64,000 nt of DNA from Petaurus breviceps papuanus. Its lineage: Eukaryota > Chordata > Mammalia > Diprotodontia > Petauridae. The DNA lies in assembly GCA_028583685.1 (NCBI GenBank), contig JAMXIF010001178.1, forward strand, positions 2,419,093 through 2,483,092, written 5' to 3'. Below the pieces are notes generated by a model. That model did not search any database. It was not told the DNA's origin and saw nothing but the letters and a program-made list of their open reading frames with translations. The position numbers were made by a program, and so were the translations under genes. This document shows, piece by piece, positions 45,746 to 56,539 of the stretch (within the stretch, counting starts at the first letter, position 1; each line of letters begins with the position of its first letter).

Positions 45746-45869
45746 AATTGATGAGTTTTACAGAAGTTATTGAAGAAGGTGTCAATGGATCGTATTTTAT
45801 TTGCTTCATACACACTGATTCTTCTTCCTCTTTGCAGATGGATTTAAACGCAACTCTCATAATTATATC

Positions 45870-46110
45870 TCATGTTTTTATAATACTTTAAGGTTTGCAA
45901 AGCACTTGGGATATATTATCTCATTTTATTTTCACAGGAGATAGGAGGTAGGTTGCTAATATTATTCCCATTTTACAGATGTGGAAACTGAGACAGAGGT
46001 TAAGTGACTTACCCAGGTCTATACAAATTATTAAGTATCTAAAATTGAATTTAAACTCAGTATGCCTGATTCCAGGTGGTCTATCCACTGTGTCACCTAG
46101 TTATCATTCT
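45870..46110 (-). repeat. MIR-like SINE
   Basis: Antisense order: aatactttaaggtttgcaaa, ttatctcattttattttcac, cccattttacagatgtggaa, gttaagtgacttacccaggt, ending ctatccactgtgtcacctag. Confidence 0.75.
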
Positions 46111-46121
46111 AGACTCTAGAA

Positions 46122-46303
46122 AAAAAAGGTAGAAAACCTTCAGCTTCGAGGTCACAGGTGGTCCTCTAGGTCCTCAAGTGTGGCTTTGACTGAATTCAAG
46201 TGGCCACATGTGCACCCAAACTTCACTGTGAAGTTTGGATTCAGTCAAATGTCTGCACTTGAGGACCTAGAGATCCACATGTGTTACAGGTTGCCCACTC
46301 TTG
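46122..46303. mobile_element. Palindromic non-autonomous hAT element
   Basis: Imperfect inverted repeat: ggtcctctaggtcctcaagt on the left pairs with acttgaggacctagagatcc on the right, and ttgactgaattcaa pairs with ttggattcagtcaa, around a short loop. Ends resemble aggtagaaaacct and aggttgcccactcttg. Possible 8-bp duplications ctctagaa and ctctatat (6 of 8 match). Confidence 0.7.
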
Positions 46304-46466
46304 CTCTATATTGTCCTTCATACTCTTCCCTGTGTGCCCAAAAACACACATTTGTGTCTGAAGGCTAGTATGAGAGATCCCTCTGTGCTTGGAGTTAGTA
46401 ATTAAGAGGTGCTCACCATAAGTCTGTTCCCCACACATTCTGTTGTACCTTAGAAGTGTTCTTCTG

Positions 46467-46618
46467 GGCACAGCCAGGTGGCGCAGTGAGTAAGAGCTCT
46501 GGCCCCGGCATTGGGAGACACCGGGATCTGTTCCGGACTCAGATACTTGGCACCCACACAAAATAACTGGCCATGTAACCTTGAGCAAGTTACTCAACCC
46601 CAATTGCTTTAAAAAAAA
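46467..46618 (+). mobile_element. tRNA-derived SINE, type II variant
   Basis: Type II SINE, variant with ctggccccggcattgggaga and ggcacccacacaaaataact. Perfect 13-bp duplications aagtgttcttctg at 46454-46466 and 46619-46631. The same variant occurs at 57919-58061, suggesting a subfamily. Confidence 0.9.
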
Positions 46619-46639
46619 AAGTGTTCTTCTGCCTGTCAA

Positions 46640-47575
46640 GAACTGATAGAAAAGCTACAATGTACCAAAGTACAAACAGTATTTCACTTACATAACCCAG
46701 CTTGTCTGTATGCCCTTGAAATTTTTAAAAAGTATACATTTTTAAAAGTATTCCCATTGAAAACCCTTCTCTTCCCACAGGCCAACTGAATTAGTCAGAC
46801 CTGACTGTATTTTCCATCATCCATATATTGTGCAAACATTCCACAATTTATGCTACCATCCTCCACAGAACCCAGCAATTTTGGCTTTTGCAATCTTGAG
46901 TCCCAGACCAATCAGTGTGAAATTTCATTTGAAGTCTCTGCTAAGAGAGGTAGTGTGGGAAGTTAGTTTTCTGTGTTAACTTAACATTCCACAGTGTTTT
47001 CCCCTCCAAACAGCATATTAATGTATACACACACACATGTGCACGCACGCACACACACACACAGTCAGCAGCCCTCCTTGATCTGTACATGAAGCCAGAC
47101 TCTATCTGTTTATCTCAGGGATTCTGATGCCAACATTCCAATCTCAGATTTTCTAATAGAGCCGGAACATACAGCCCTGCTAATCTGATCCTATAGTCTA
47201 GTTTAGCAAAAGTATTTCTTTATCACACAGTTGAGGTCAGAAAGTAGTTTGTTAAAGGAAAGATTGCAGTCCAGAATGATGGAGACAGTGTGTCATCCTA
47301 ATGGCAGCAGCTGGTACTTATCCAACCAAGCTCCCACATAAGAAAGAAAATGCCTTTTAACTGGACAATACTTTTTTTGCCTTCCCTGAAATTTTATCCT
47401 CAGAGGCTCTGCTCTTTAAATTTGCTCTTCAAGGGTCCATTTATCCTATTGTGGGGAGACCATTTTATATCAATGAGTTTGCCATGCTACCCTAACAAAG
47501 GCAGAAAAGGACATGGGGAAAGATCACAATCACTTAGAATGGGACTTGAAACCAGAAGGGAGGAATGATTAGAGT
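46640..47575. other. No gene; one (AC)n microsatellite
   Basis: The only pattern is a CA/CG alternating tract at about 47027-47062. No repeat or frame recognised. Confidence 0.4.
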
Positions 47576-47620
47576 CAAGAGACCTGGCAGAGAACATCAG
47601 TGAACCACAGAATAGTGGAA

Positions 47621-47663
47621 AGAATACTAAACTGGAAAAAAAAAAAAAAGAACACTAAACTGG
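47621..47663 (+). mobile_element. Poly(A)-only insertion with target duplication
   Basis: agaatactaaactgg (47621-47635) and agaacactaaactgg (47649-47663) flank a run of about 14 A. This is what an L1-mediated insertion truncated down to its tail looks like. A chance local duplication is the alternative. Confidence 0.55.
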
Positions 47664-48134
47664 AAATCAGGAGACTTCAAGTCTGAGTGTTGAGTAGGAA
47701 GGATGGTACAAAAACAGTTAACAGAAAATTATTGCCCAACATCAAGAAAGAGAAAGAGCACAACTCACCTTGATGAGTTCAAGTCAGCTGGTCAAAACAA
47801 ACTAGACCCTTGGTTACAGAAAGATCTGCTAGGTGTACTGTTAGTGAAATTGAAAGGTTTTAAAGAGAACAGGAGAGGTCCTGCAATCCAAGAGAAGGCC
47901 ACATACCCTAGTTTTCAAAATAAGGGAAGAAAATGGACTTTGAAAACTATAGGACAATGAGCTTTAATTTCAGCTCCTAGCAAAGTTCCAGGGGAAAAAA
48001 AAGCATTTAAAAGATGGTTAGCGAGCATCTAGAAAAGTAAGCCATGATCACAGTGAGCCAGCTCATGCCAGACAAAACTCATTTCCTTTTGTGATCATGT
48101 TATTAAACCAAAAGATCAGGAGAATGATATACTT

Positions 48135-48366
48135 TAGTAGTGTCAAGCTCAGACAGAAACAGAGACCAATAAACCATACAGAAGGATCTCTGTGGGTTTC
48201 ATGTTGACTTAGAAAGTCTCACAAGTTTAGTTTTTTTTCTTTTTTATTAATACATCAACACACTAAAATCAGACAGGAACAATATTTTAATCTGGTTCGG
48301 GCTGCAATTTGGAAGTGGTGTGGGCCATATGAGGCTTGGGGGATGTGTTTGACATCTTTGTTGTAC
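48135..48366 (+). mobile_element. Non-autonomous hAT element
   Basis: Begins tagtagtgtcaagctcagac and ends ggatgtgtttgacatctttg plus a few bases, an imperfect inverted pair (gtgtcaagctc / tgtgtttgacat). The interior shares text with the fragment at 5863-5998. Flanks gatatact and catataat are plausible 8-bp duplications inside the L3/CR1 LINE. Confidence 0.65.
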
Positions 48367-48386
48367 ATATAATTTATCTAGGTTTT

Positions 48387-51084
48387 AGTTTTTCCCCCAA
48401 ACATTTTTATTTCATTAAATATTCTCAATTGCATGTAAAATTTAAATTTAATTACATGTAACACTTTAAAAAAATTGAGTTCCAAATTCCCTCCTTCCTT
48501 CCCTCTCTTCCTTAGCTCCTTCTTGAGAAAGGAAGCAATTTGATATGGATTAGTCATGTGGAATTATGCAAAACATATTATCCATGTTGCAAAAGAAAAT
48601 ACTGACAAAAGAACAAGAAAAATAAAGTTTTTTTAAAGTATGCTTCAATCTGCATCCAGATTCCATCAGTCATTTTTACATGTTTGTTTGTTTTTTCCTA
48701 GAGGTGGATGACATTTTTCATCATAAGTCCTTTGGGATTGTCTTGGATCATTGTATTGATTGGGATAACTAAGTCATTTATAGTTGATAATCATACAACA
48801 TTGCTTTTACTGTGTAGAATGATCTCCTGGTTCTGCTCATATCACTTTGCATTAGTTTATATTAGCCTTCCCACATTTTTCTAAAACTGTCCTGCTCATA
48901 ATTTCTTATAGCACAATATTATTCCATCACAATAATATACAATAATTTGTTTAGTCATTCCTTAATTGATGGGTATTTCCTCAATTTTAGGATTAGAATA
49001 TTTAGTTTCCAATTAATTTTTAATCTATATTTCCAAGGCCCTTTATTGAATGCAACTTTTACTTCAATATGGTCTGAAAAGGATGCATTTAATATTTTTG
49101 CTTTTCTGCATTTGGTTCTGAGATTTTATACCATATGATCAGTTTTTGTGAGGGTGCCATATACAGTTGAGAAAAAGGCATGCTCCTTTCTATTCCTATT
49201 AAATTTTCTCCAGAGGTCTATCGTATTTGACTTCCCTAAATTCATATCCATCTCCTTAACTTCTTTCTTGTTTACTTTATGGTTAGATTTATCTAGTTCT
49301 GAGGGGGAAAATCGAAGTCTTCTTGTATTGTCTATTTCCTCCTGTAATTCATTTAACTTTTAAGGATTTGGATGTTATGCCATTTGGTGCATTTATATTT
49401 AGGATTTATATTACTTCATTGTCTATGATACATGTCAGTTTCCCTACTTGTATTGTTTAATTGGACTTATTTTTACTTTTGCTTTATCTGAGATCATGAA
49501 TGCTATCCCTGTTGTTGTTGTTGTGTATGTGTGTGTGTTTTTAACCTCAGCTGAAGCATAATAGATTCTGCTCCAGTCCCTTATTTTAACTCTGTGTGTC
49601 TTCCTATTTCAAGTGTGTCTCTTACACAAAATATATTGGTAGATTCTGGTTTTTTTTTATCTATTCTGCTGTCCACTTCCATTTTATGGGCGAGCTCATC
49701 CCATTCATATTCACAATTATGATAACTAATTATATTTCCTTCCATTTTATTTTCTTCTGTTTATCCTTCTCTTTTTCTTTGTATCCTGTCACTCCTCAAA
49801 AGTCTGTTTTCCTTCTGACCACTGTCTCCTTTAATCCACCCTCCCTTCTGTTAGGTTCTTCCCTTCTCTTATCCTCTTCTCTTCCTACTTCTTTGTAGGG
49901 TAAGATAGATTTCTATACCCAACTGGGTGTATTTGTTATTCCCTCTTTGAATCAATTCTGATGAGAATAAGATTCAATTAAGCATTGCCCACCCCTCTAT
50001 TTTCGTTGCACCTTTTTTTAGGTAAAATAAGTTCCCCCATTATGTTTCTCCTTTCTCTCAATGCATGCCTCTTTCTCAGCTCTTCATTTTATTTTTTTGA
50101 AATCATAACATCATAGTCAACTTACACATACAATGTCTTTTGTCTATGTAAACTTCTTCTCACTGCCCTAATAATGGTAGAGTTCACATATCATCTTTCC
50201 TTATAGGAATGTAAACAGTTTAACTTTATTGAACCCCTTATGATTTCTCTTTCATGTTTGCCTTTTTACATTTCTCTTGAATTTTGAATTTAAAGTCAAA
50301 TTTTCTATTCATTTCTGTTCCTTTCATTAGGAATGTTTTAAAGTTCTCTATTTTTTTTAAACATTCAGTTTTGCTAGGTAGATTATTCTTGGTTATATAT
50401 CTAGCTCTTTTACTTTTTGGAATATCATATTCCAACCCCTCTGCTTCTTTAACTTGGAAGCTGCTAAATCTTGCATGATCCTGACTGTGACTCCACAATA
50501 TTTCAGTTTTTCTTTCTGGCTGATTGCAACATTTTCTCCTTGACCTGGGAGCTCTGGAATTTGGCTATAATATTCCTGGGAGTTTTCATTTTTGGATTTA
50601 TTTCAGGAAGTGATTGATAGTTTCTTCCTATTTCTTTTTTAACCCTCTGCTTCTAGGATATCAGGGTAGATTTCATTGTTAATTTTTCCAAATATGACGT
50701 GTAGGCCCTCTTTTGATCATGGCTTGTAGGTAGTTTAATAATTGTTAAATTATCTCTCTTCAATCTGTCTTCAGGTCAATTGTTTTTCCAATGAAGATTT
50801 AATATTTTCTTCTATGCTTTCATTCTTTTGACTTTGTTTTATTTTTTGATGTCTCATGGAGTCATTAGCTTCCACTTGCTCAATTCTAACTTTTAAGGAA
50901 TTATTTTCTTCAATAAACTTTTTTACTTCTTTTTCCATGTGGCCAATTCTTTCATTTCTTCCCTTCAGTAGATTTCTGTGCCTCTTTCACCATTTGGTTA
51001 ATTCTGGTTTTTTTTTAAAGGTGCTATTTTCTTCAGCATTTTTGTGCCTCTTTTACCAAGCTGTTGGCTCTTTCATAATTATCT
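48387..51084 (-). mobile_element. L1 copy I, reverse transcriptase deleted
   Basis: Minus-strand L1. From its 5' side (51084): ORF1 remnant with coiled-coil and CTD (complement 50238-50498 reads QDHARFSSF, LEYDIPKSKRARYITKN, LPSKTE), the purine-rich inter-ORF region (about 50230-49730), then the ORF2 endonuclease domain (about 49730-48990, including HAFFSTVYGTLTKTDHMV and FSDHIEVKVAF, matching the conserved HGTFSRIDHIL and SDHN blocks). It then jumps at about 48988 to the C-terminal ORF2 stretch (KYPSIKEWLNKL, then EYYCAIRN) and the 3' UTR. The reverse-transcriptase core is absent. 5'-truncated in ORF1. Confidence 0.8.
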
Positions 51085-52144
51085 TGCATCCAAAAACCTT
51101 ACCTACCTTTTTAAGCAAAGCACTTGATAAATCCAGTCAGCCAGCTAGTATTTGTAAGGTGCTAGACATGGTGCTCTCTCATGCTATTCATGAAAGTAGG
51201 TGGAGAATATGGGTTAGAAAACAGTATAATTAGATGGATCTGGGCTTGAGCCTACATTATTGAACAGTTTTAGCCATGACTTGACTAACTTTTATCAGAT
51301 TTGCAGATGACAGAGACCTGGAAGAAAGAGTTTATTAAAAAAAAAATTGTGACAATCTACAACATAAAGCTAAAACTATGAGATGAAATCTAACAGAAAT
51401 ATACATGAAGTTGTGGAGTTGGGTTCAGAAATGAACATCACAAGCACAGGAAGGGGAAGCAGACAGAGATCAGTTTCTGGAAGAAATGTGTGACTTTTAT
51501 GGTTGAAAGCTAGAAATAAGTCAATAGTATGATGTTGCAGGCAAAAAGCTAATGCAATTTTGGGTTGCCTTAACAGAAGCATAGCTTTGGGGAATGAGGA
51601 TGTCATGGTCCTGCTGTACTCTGCCTCTGTTATAACCCATCTGAGGTATTGTGTTCAGTTTTGGATACAATGGTTTAGGAAGAACATTGATGACTCTATG
51701 GAGAGTGGGCACAGGAAGGTAACCAACAAGGATAAGGGCCTTGAGGTCTCCATGAGGATTGGTTCAAGTACCAAAGGAAGTTTATCCTGAAGAAGTGATT
51801 TCAGGGGAAACACAATTATTGTCTTTGAATATTTGAAGTGTTGTCACTTGGTAGAAGGCTTAGATTTGTTCTTTTGGGCCTCAGAGGACAGAATCAGGAA
51901 CGATGGATAGAAGCTGGAAAAGGGCTCATTTAAGCTTAATGTCAGAGAAAACCTTCTAATAATTAGAGCTATCCGAAAGTAAATTGGGCTCCCTCAGGAG
52001 GTGGTAGATTATCTTTAGATGTCTTCAAGCTGAGACTAGATGATTGTTTATTGGATATGTCTTTGGGCAAAATTTATTGCTTAGATGGCATCTGCTGTCT
52101 TTTTCTATTCTAAAATCCTATGATTTGGGATCCGGGCTCCCCCC

Positions 52145-52290
52145 AAAATTAGCTATCTGGTCTCAGATATATAATTTACTTAATCTCCTTGAGCCTCAAA
52201 TTCCTAATCTATAAAATAAAGGAGAATAATATTGCTCACATGTATATAGCATTTCTGGGTTTACAGGACCCAAAGCACACTATCACAATT
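52145..52290 (+). repeat. MIR-like SINE fragment
   Basis: Sense order: tatctggtctcagatatata, atttacttaatctccttgag, cctcaaattcctaatctata, then aaaataaaggagaataat. Confidence 0.55.
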
Positions 52291-52299
52291 GTTGCTATT

Positions 52300-52725
52300 A
52301 CAATGGGACAGCTAGATGGTGCAATGGACAGAATTCTGGCCCTGGAATTAGGAAGACTTGAGTTCATATTGCTAGTTTTATGACTCTGGGCAAATCACTT
52401 AACCTTGTTTGCCTCAGTTTCCTCATCTGTAAAGTGAACTGGAGAAGGAAATGGCAGGGCAGGGCAGCTAGGTGGTACAATGAATAGAGCACCAGTCCTG
52501 GAGTCAGGAGGACCTGAGTTCAAATCTGGCCTCAGATACCAGCTTACTAGCTCTGTTACCTTGGGTAAGTCACTTAATCCCAATTGCCCTGCCTTTTTCC
52601 CTCCAAAAAGACAAAAAAAAAGGATGAAATGGCAAACTACTCAGCATCTTTGCCAAGAAAACCCCAAATGGAGTCACAAAGAGTCATACATCACTGAAAC
52701 AACTAAACAACAGCAAATATATCAC
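52300..52725 (+). mobile_element. Mar-1-type CORE-SINE, split by a SINE
   Basis: Head gggacagctagatggtgcaa, middle tttgcctcagtttcctcatc, then ggagaaggaaatggca. After the inserted SINE the tail resumes (aaatggcaaactactcagca, tttgccaagaaaaccccaaa, gagtcacaaagagtcataca). Confidence 0.75.
52457..52625 (+). mobile_element. tRNA-derived SINE, type I
   Basis: Head gggcagctaggtggtacaat, gagttcaaatctggcctcag, ending ccaattgccctgcctttttc and an A-rich tail. Duplication gaaatggca at 52448-52456 and 52626-52634. Inserted in the Mar-1. Confidence 0.88.
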
Positions 52726-52900
52726 AACAACCCCATAAAGTAGGAGTGGGAAGCAAGTATTATTATTTACAGATAAGGTACTGAAGCTTAAAGACTAGTA
52801 TGACTTGACCAGGTTCATATATTTACTTAAATGTCATAGTCAAATATGAACCCAGATCTCCTGACCCAGGTGCAGAGTATTTTCCAGCTGCCCCAAATTC
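52726..52900 (-). repeat. MIR-like SINE
   Basis: Antisense order: acaacaaccccataaagtag, tatttacagataaggtactg, then tatgaacccagatctcctga. Confidence 0.65.
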
Positions 52901-52944
52901 TTGATCTGCCTGCCTCACAGCTTGTTTTGAGGTTGGAATGAAAT

Positions 52945-53110
52945 AATCAATCAATCAACCAACATTTATTCAGCTTCTACTGTGTGGGCTTTTAAAGACA
53001 ATGACATGGAGGATATAAGTATGAGTGTGTGTCTGTGTAAAATAAATTGCAGGTTGTTTAGAGAGGGAGGGCAGAGTACACAATAGATCTGAAGGATGAT
53101 CATTAAAAAG
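52945..53110 (-). repeat. L2-type LINE end, diverged
   Basis: ATCA repeats followed by aaccaacatttattcagctt and ctactgtgtgggc, an antisense L2 end; the rest is weak. Confidence 0.45.
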
Positions 53111-53740
53111 ACACAGGACACAGAAGGTAATAGATTTAAAAATGGCCATGAAAGTGGTTTATAATCATAGTACATAACCAAAATTCTATCTAGATGAAAG
53201 CTAATACTATTATTGTAGCATTCTATGTTCTAGGATCCCTTCCAGTGGTATCATTCTATGATTCTGCAAGTCTCTGTGGTTATTGGGTACTATTACCACC
53301 AGACTTGTGAGGAGGCTTGGAGGAGGCTTGGAGGAGGGAGGGAAGAGAAAAGAAAAGAGCCCCACACATTGAAATCAGGTGGTAGAACAGGTGCTGTCAG
53401 AACCATCACATTGTTAAGGTTTAGGCGTTGTACATCTTATATCCTGCTGGACCACAGACCTACAAGTCCTAACTTGCCTTGAAAAAACATTTGAGATGTT
53501 GACACACATAATAAGTCAATGGTTTCAGCCTTTTTGGGGTGGTTATTGCAGAGGACTTCTATATTCAAACAAACATGTTCCTGATACTGCAAATGTAGCC
53601 ACCGTGCTTTTGCATTTAGTTAGTTTTGTTTTGTTTTATTTTGGTTTTTTCCCCATCCTTTTTGGTCAAGACCAGTTTAAGGAACTCCCCATGTGGAAAT
53701 TTCTCCCCCTTAGACAACTTGATAACTCTTCTCTGACATA
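53111..53740. other. No gene recognised
   Basis: Two frames of 74-85 codons follow each other on the plus strand without domains. A small GGAGGCTTGGA tandem repeat lies at about 53310-53335. Confidence 0.35.
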
Positions 53741-53744
53741 TGGC

Positions 53745-54290
53745 CTCAGATAGAAGTCAGAGATACAGGAAGGTTAAGTAACTTGCCCATGTCACACAAC
53801 TACTGTGTCCCAGAGACAAGACTTGAACCCTGATAGCCTTCCTGATTCCAAGACTTCTCCTCCCCCCATTCTACCACATTACCTCTTTTCACTTAGATAA
53901 TCTTGAGGAAACAATCCTCATGCTACACTCTTCATAGTCAATGCTTCTTTAAATATGTTTGAATAGTGAAATAGGAAGGAAGTTGAATGTTATGGAAAGT
54001 ATCAAGTTCTCTCTTATGTAAAGGACATGACCCAGCTCATGGAGAGACCAAGGAGTTTGGAGTTGATGTGATTCTTTCACCACTAAGAAACAGGTCATAG
54101 ATCTAAAGCTGAAGGGTGCCCAAAAACTAGCTACCCATTTTCTGAATGAGGAAACTGAGGTCTAGTTAGAATAACTGATTTGCCCAAAGTCACAGAGGTA
54201 GTAAGGGTCAGAAGCAGAATCTGATCCCATCTCCTAACTACAGAGACAGGAATCTTTCCATTAGGTATCACACTTCCTCTTATCCAAGTC
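53745..54290 (-). repeat. Two MIR-like SINE fragments
   Basis: 53755-53890 (ggaaggttaagtaacttgcc, catgtcacacaactactgtg) and 54125-54290 (gaatgaggaaactgaggtct, tttgcccaaagtcacagagg) are both antisense MIR. The DNA between them is unassigned. Confidence 0.6.
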
Positions 54291-54623
54291 CATCCATATC
54301 TTTTCTATGTTTTATATCAGTTCTGTAAATGTTAAATCTACTATTCCTACTATGATTCTACTACTATTATTAAGAAAAAATCATTCTTTTCATTTTATTC
54401 AATGGATTTTACATTGTGATAGTCTTGGGATATGTTGCTTTGCTGCTTTACTTGCTTATAATATTCTGTGAATTATTGTAAGTCAAAGAACTGTTTTATA
54501 AAAAGTTGACTTTAAGTATTAGGAAGTAAGTTCATCTTCTGCAGGTTCATTTAAATCACCCTTGGTGCAACTCCAGTAGGAGACAGGATGGCAGAAATGA
54601 AATGTAGTTCAAATTGTTCTCAT

Positions 54624-54795
54624 TGGGGGTGGCTAGGTGGCACAGTGAATAGAGCACTGGCCCATGAGTCAGGAGAACTTGAGTTCAAATTCTGCCTCAG
54701 ACACTTAACACAAAAAAATAGCTATGTGACCTTGGGCAAGTCACTTAACCCCAATTCCCCTGCCTTCCCCCCTCCAAAAAGCAAAAAAAAAAAAA
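54624..54795 (+). mobile_element. tRNA-derived SINE, type I
   Basis: Head ggggtggctaggtggcacag, ending ccaattcccctgccttcccc and an A-rich tail; carries a small A-rich insert in the middle. Perfect duplications tgttctcat at 54615-54623 and 54796-54804. Confidence 0.88.
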
Positions 54796-54804
54796 TGTTC
54801 TCAT

Positions 54805-55165
54805 ATGATTTTTAAATTCTTCCACCAGGTTGCTGTAAAAGCTTCTCATCTCACATATTTGGGAGTTTGAGTATTTGCTATGGCAATATGAATTAGAAAT
54901 GGTTTTTATTAAGTTTTTATTAATCATTGTTATAACTAGGCAATTGCAAGTAACAGTTAAATCTTTTAAAATGGCTCAGTTGAGTACAATTTATTTCTGA
55001 GCAGTAGTCAGTATATACTTCATACAGCTCTGTTTTCTCTCATTGTTCATTTATATTAGAATTCTCTGGTTGCACAATCAGCTTGTCATGAAATGGTCTT
55101 TTGTTGATGTTGACAGAAATCATATAAAGTAGTGACTATGTGTAACATATATACATATGGGCAGC
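54805..55165. other. No gene or named repeat
   Basis: AT-rich unique-looking sequence without pattern. Confidence 0.4.
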
Positions 55166-55169
55166 AAGG

Positions 55170-55425
55170 TGTCTGTGGACAGCTAAATGGCACAGTGGAT
55201 AGAGTGCTAGGCCTGGAGTATGAAAACTCAAGCTCAAATTCAGCCTCAGACACTTACTAGACGAGTGACCTTGCATAATATATGTAATCTGTTTGCCTCA
55301 GTTTCCTCATCTATAAAATGAGCTAGAGAAGAAAATGGCAAACCACTCCAGTATCTTTACTAAGAAAACCCCTAATGGAGTCATGAAGAGTCAGAGATGA
55401 CTGAAACAACTGAACAATAAAAAAT
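55170..55425 (+). mobile_element. Mar-1-type CORE-SINE with RTE tail
   Basis: Head ggacagctaaatggcacagt, middle tttgcctcagtttcctcatc, tail gaaaatggcaaaccactcca, agaaaacccctaatggagtc, gagatgactgaaacaactga. Well preserved. Confidence 0.8.
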
Positions 55426-55429
55426 TCTA

Positions 55430-56226
55430 CCATAAATTTGTAGAGGTTTTAGGGAACACTTTGGTTCCATTCAGTAGATATGTATTGTGTCTACTACGTT
55501 CAAAGCACTGGAAATTTTAAAAAAATGAAAGAGAAACCAAAAGTATATGTTAAGATTGGTATTGTTCTACACATTTTTCATCTGTTAAACTTTGACTTTA
55601 GGATGCCAGTCAATTTCTTAACAATCAGCTTTTTCCTTCGAAGTCTTATTCTTGATACATCTTATCTGGAGAAGCCCAAGGTAAAGTTTTGCAAGCATCT
55701 ATTAATATAATTTGACCTTCATCTTCAAGTTTAAAACACTCAGGCTCTGTTTTTCTTTAATGAACATTAACAATTATATGCTTATTGGGTCTAAACAGCA
55801 TTCTGATATTGAGGGAGAAAGCATCCACAAGATGAAGTATGTGCTTCTCAATGGAATCATATAGCTTGTTGTCATTTGTGTACAACAAGTGATTAAGATG
55901 TTTTGGTATGACTTTCTCTTTGACTTGAAAGACATAATCCTTTCTGTTCAAGAGTGATAATGATTAATTTAAAGCTAGACAGGTCCATAATGGCTTCAAC
56001 TCTCTCTAGGAAATTTCATGATTGATATCAATTGTTATTGACATTTTTGTGTTGGTGGCATGTTTTAAATAGAGAACAACTTTCCATGTGTACATAAAAT
56101 GATCTGGACTTCTCACTCTGCTTAGTTCTATTTTACCTATTTGCAGTATATGACTAATCTCTGAATACAGAACTGAGATTTTGTAATAATAATTGAGGTA
56201 AATTATAGCATATTTATAATCACGGA
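55430..56226. other. No gene recognised
   Basis: Possibly a short antisense L2 end at 55465-55520 (tgtctactacgttcaaagca). The rest holds only short frames. Confidence 0.35.
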
Positions 56227-56534
56227 GCTGAACCAGGATTGATGGTGCATGCCTGTAAGTCTCTGTCACTGGGAAAGCTGATACTGATAGGTCACTTGAG
56301 TTCTGCAGTTCTGAGCTTTAGTGGGGCTTAGCCAATTGAGCATTCCCCACTTAGGCTAGCACAAATATGGTGAGTCCTGTAACTGAGGGCCACTAGGCTG
56401 CCCAAGAAATGGTGAAATAGCCCAAAAATGGAACAAGTTAAAGTTTCCATACCAACCAACAGGGGAGGGTGGCCCCACACTTATGAGTGGTCACTATACA
56501 TCCAGCCTGGGTGAAATAGGAAGACTTAGTCTCA
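56227..56534 (+). pseudogene. RN7SL: 7SL (SRP) RNA retropseudogene, full length
   Basis: Collinear with the whole 7SL RNA of the signal recognition particle, about 308 bases against 300. Alu domain: ggtgcatgcctgtaagtctc, aggtcacttgagttctgcag. S domain: ggctagcacaaatatggtga, actaggctgcccaagaaatg, gtgaaatagcccaaaaatgg, gttaaagtttccat. 3' end: atccagcctgggtgaaatag, aagacttagtctc. An A-rich tail follows (aataaacaaacacacaa). Presence of the S domain separates it from Alu or B1 SINEs, which lack it and are not expected in marsupials. Many substitutions make it an old retrocopy rather than a gene. No clear target duplication seen. Confidence 0.9.
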
Positions 56535-56539
56535 ATAAA

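Larger units (their letters stand above)
47580..52130 (+). mobile_element. L3/CR1-type LINE, split by later insertions
   Basis: Decayed CR1-clade LINE. Left piece 47580-48134 holds reverse-transcriptase text (ENYRTMSFNFSS-like, then CQTKLIS). Right piece 51085-52130 resumes with the KAFDK-like segment (aagcaaagcacttgataaat), SHAIHESRW, IRFADD-like, then the C-terminal VLLYSASVITHLRYCVQFW at about 51605-51665 and the 3' UTR. A short bridge (atataatttatctaggtttt, 48367-48386) between the two intruders fits the missing link. Not functional. Confidence 0.75.

Noticed and set aside
50856-51233. 125-codon plus-strand frame
   Set aside because: Antisense of the ORF1 coiled-coil region of L1 copy I and of adjacent LINE sequence.
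56227-56534. Alu-like SINE
   Set aside because: The S domain of 7SL is present and there is no dimer structure, so it is a 7SL copy and not an Alu.
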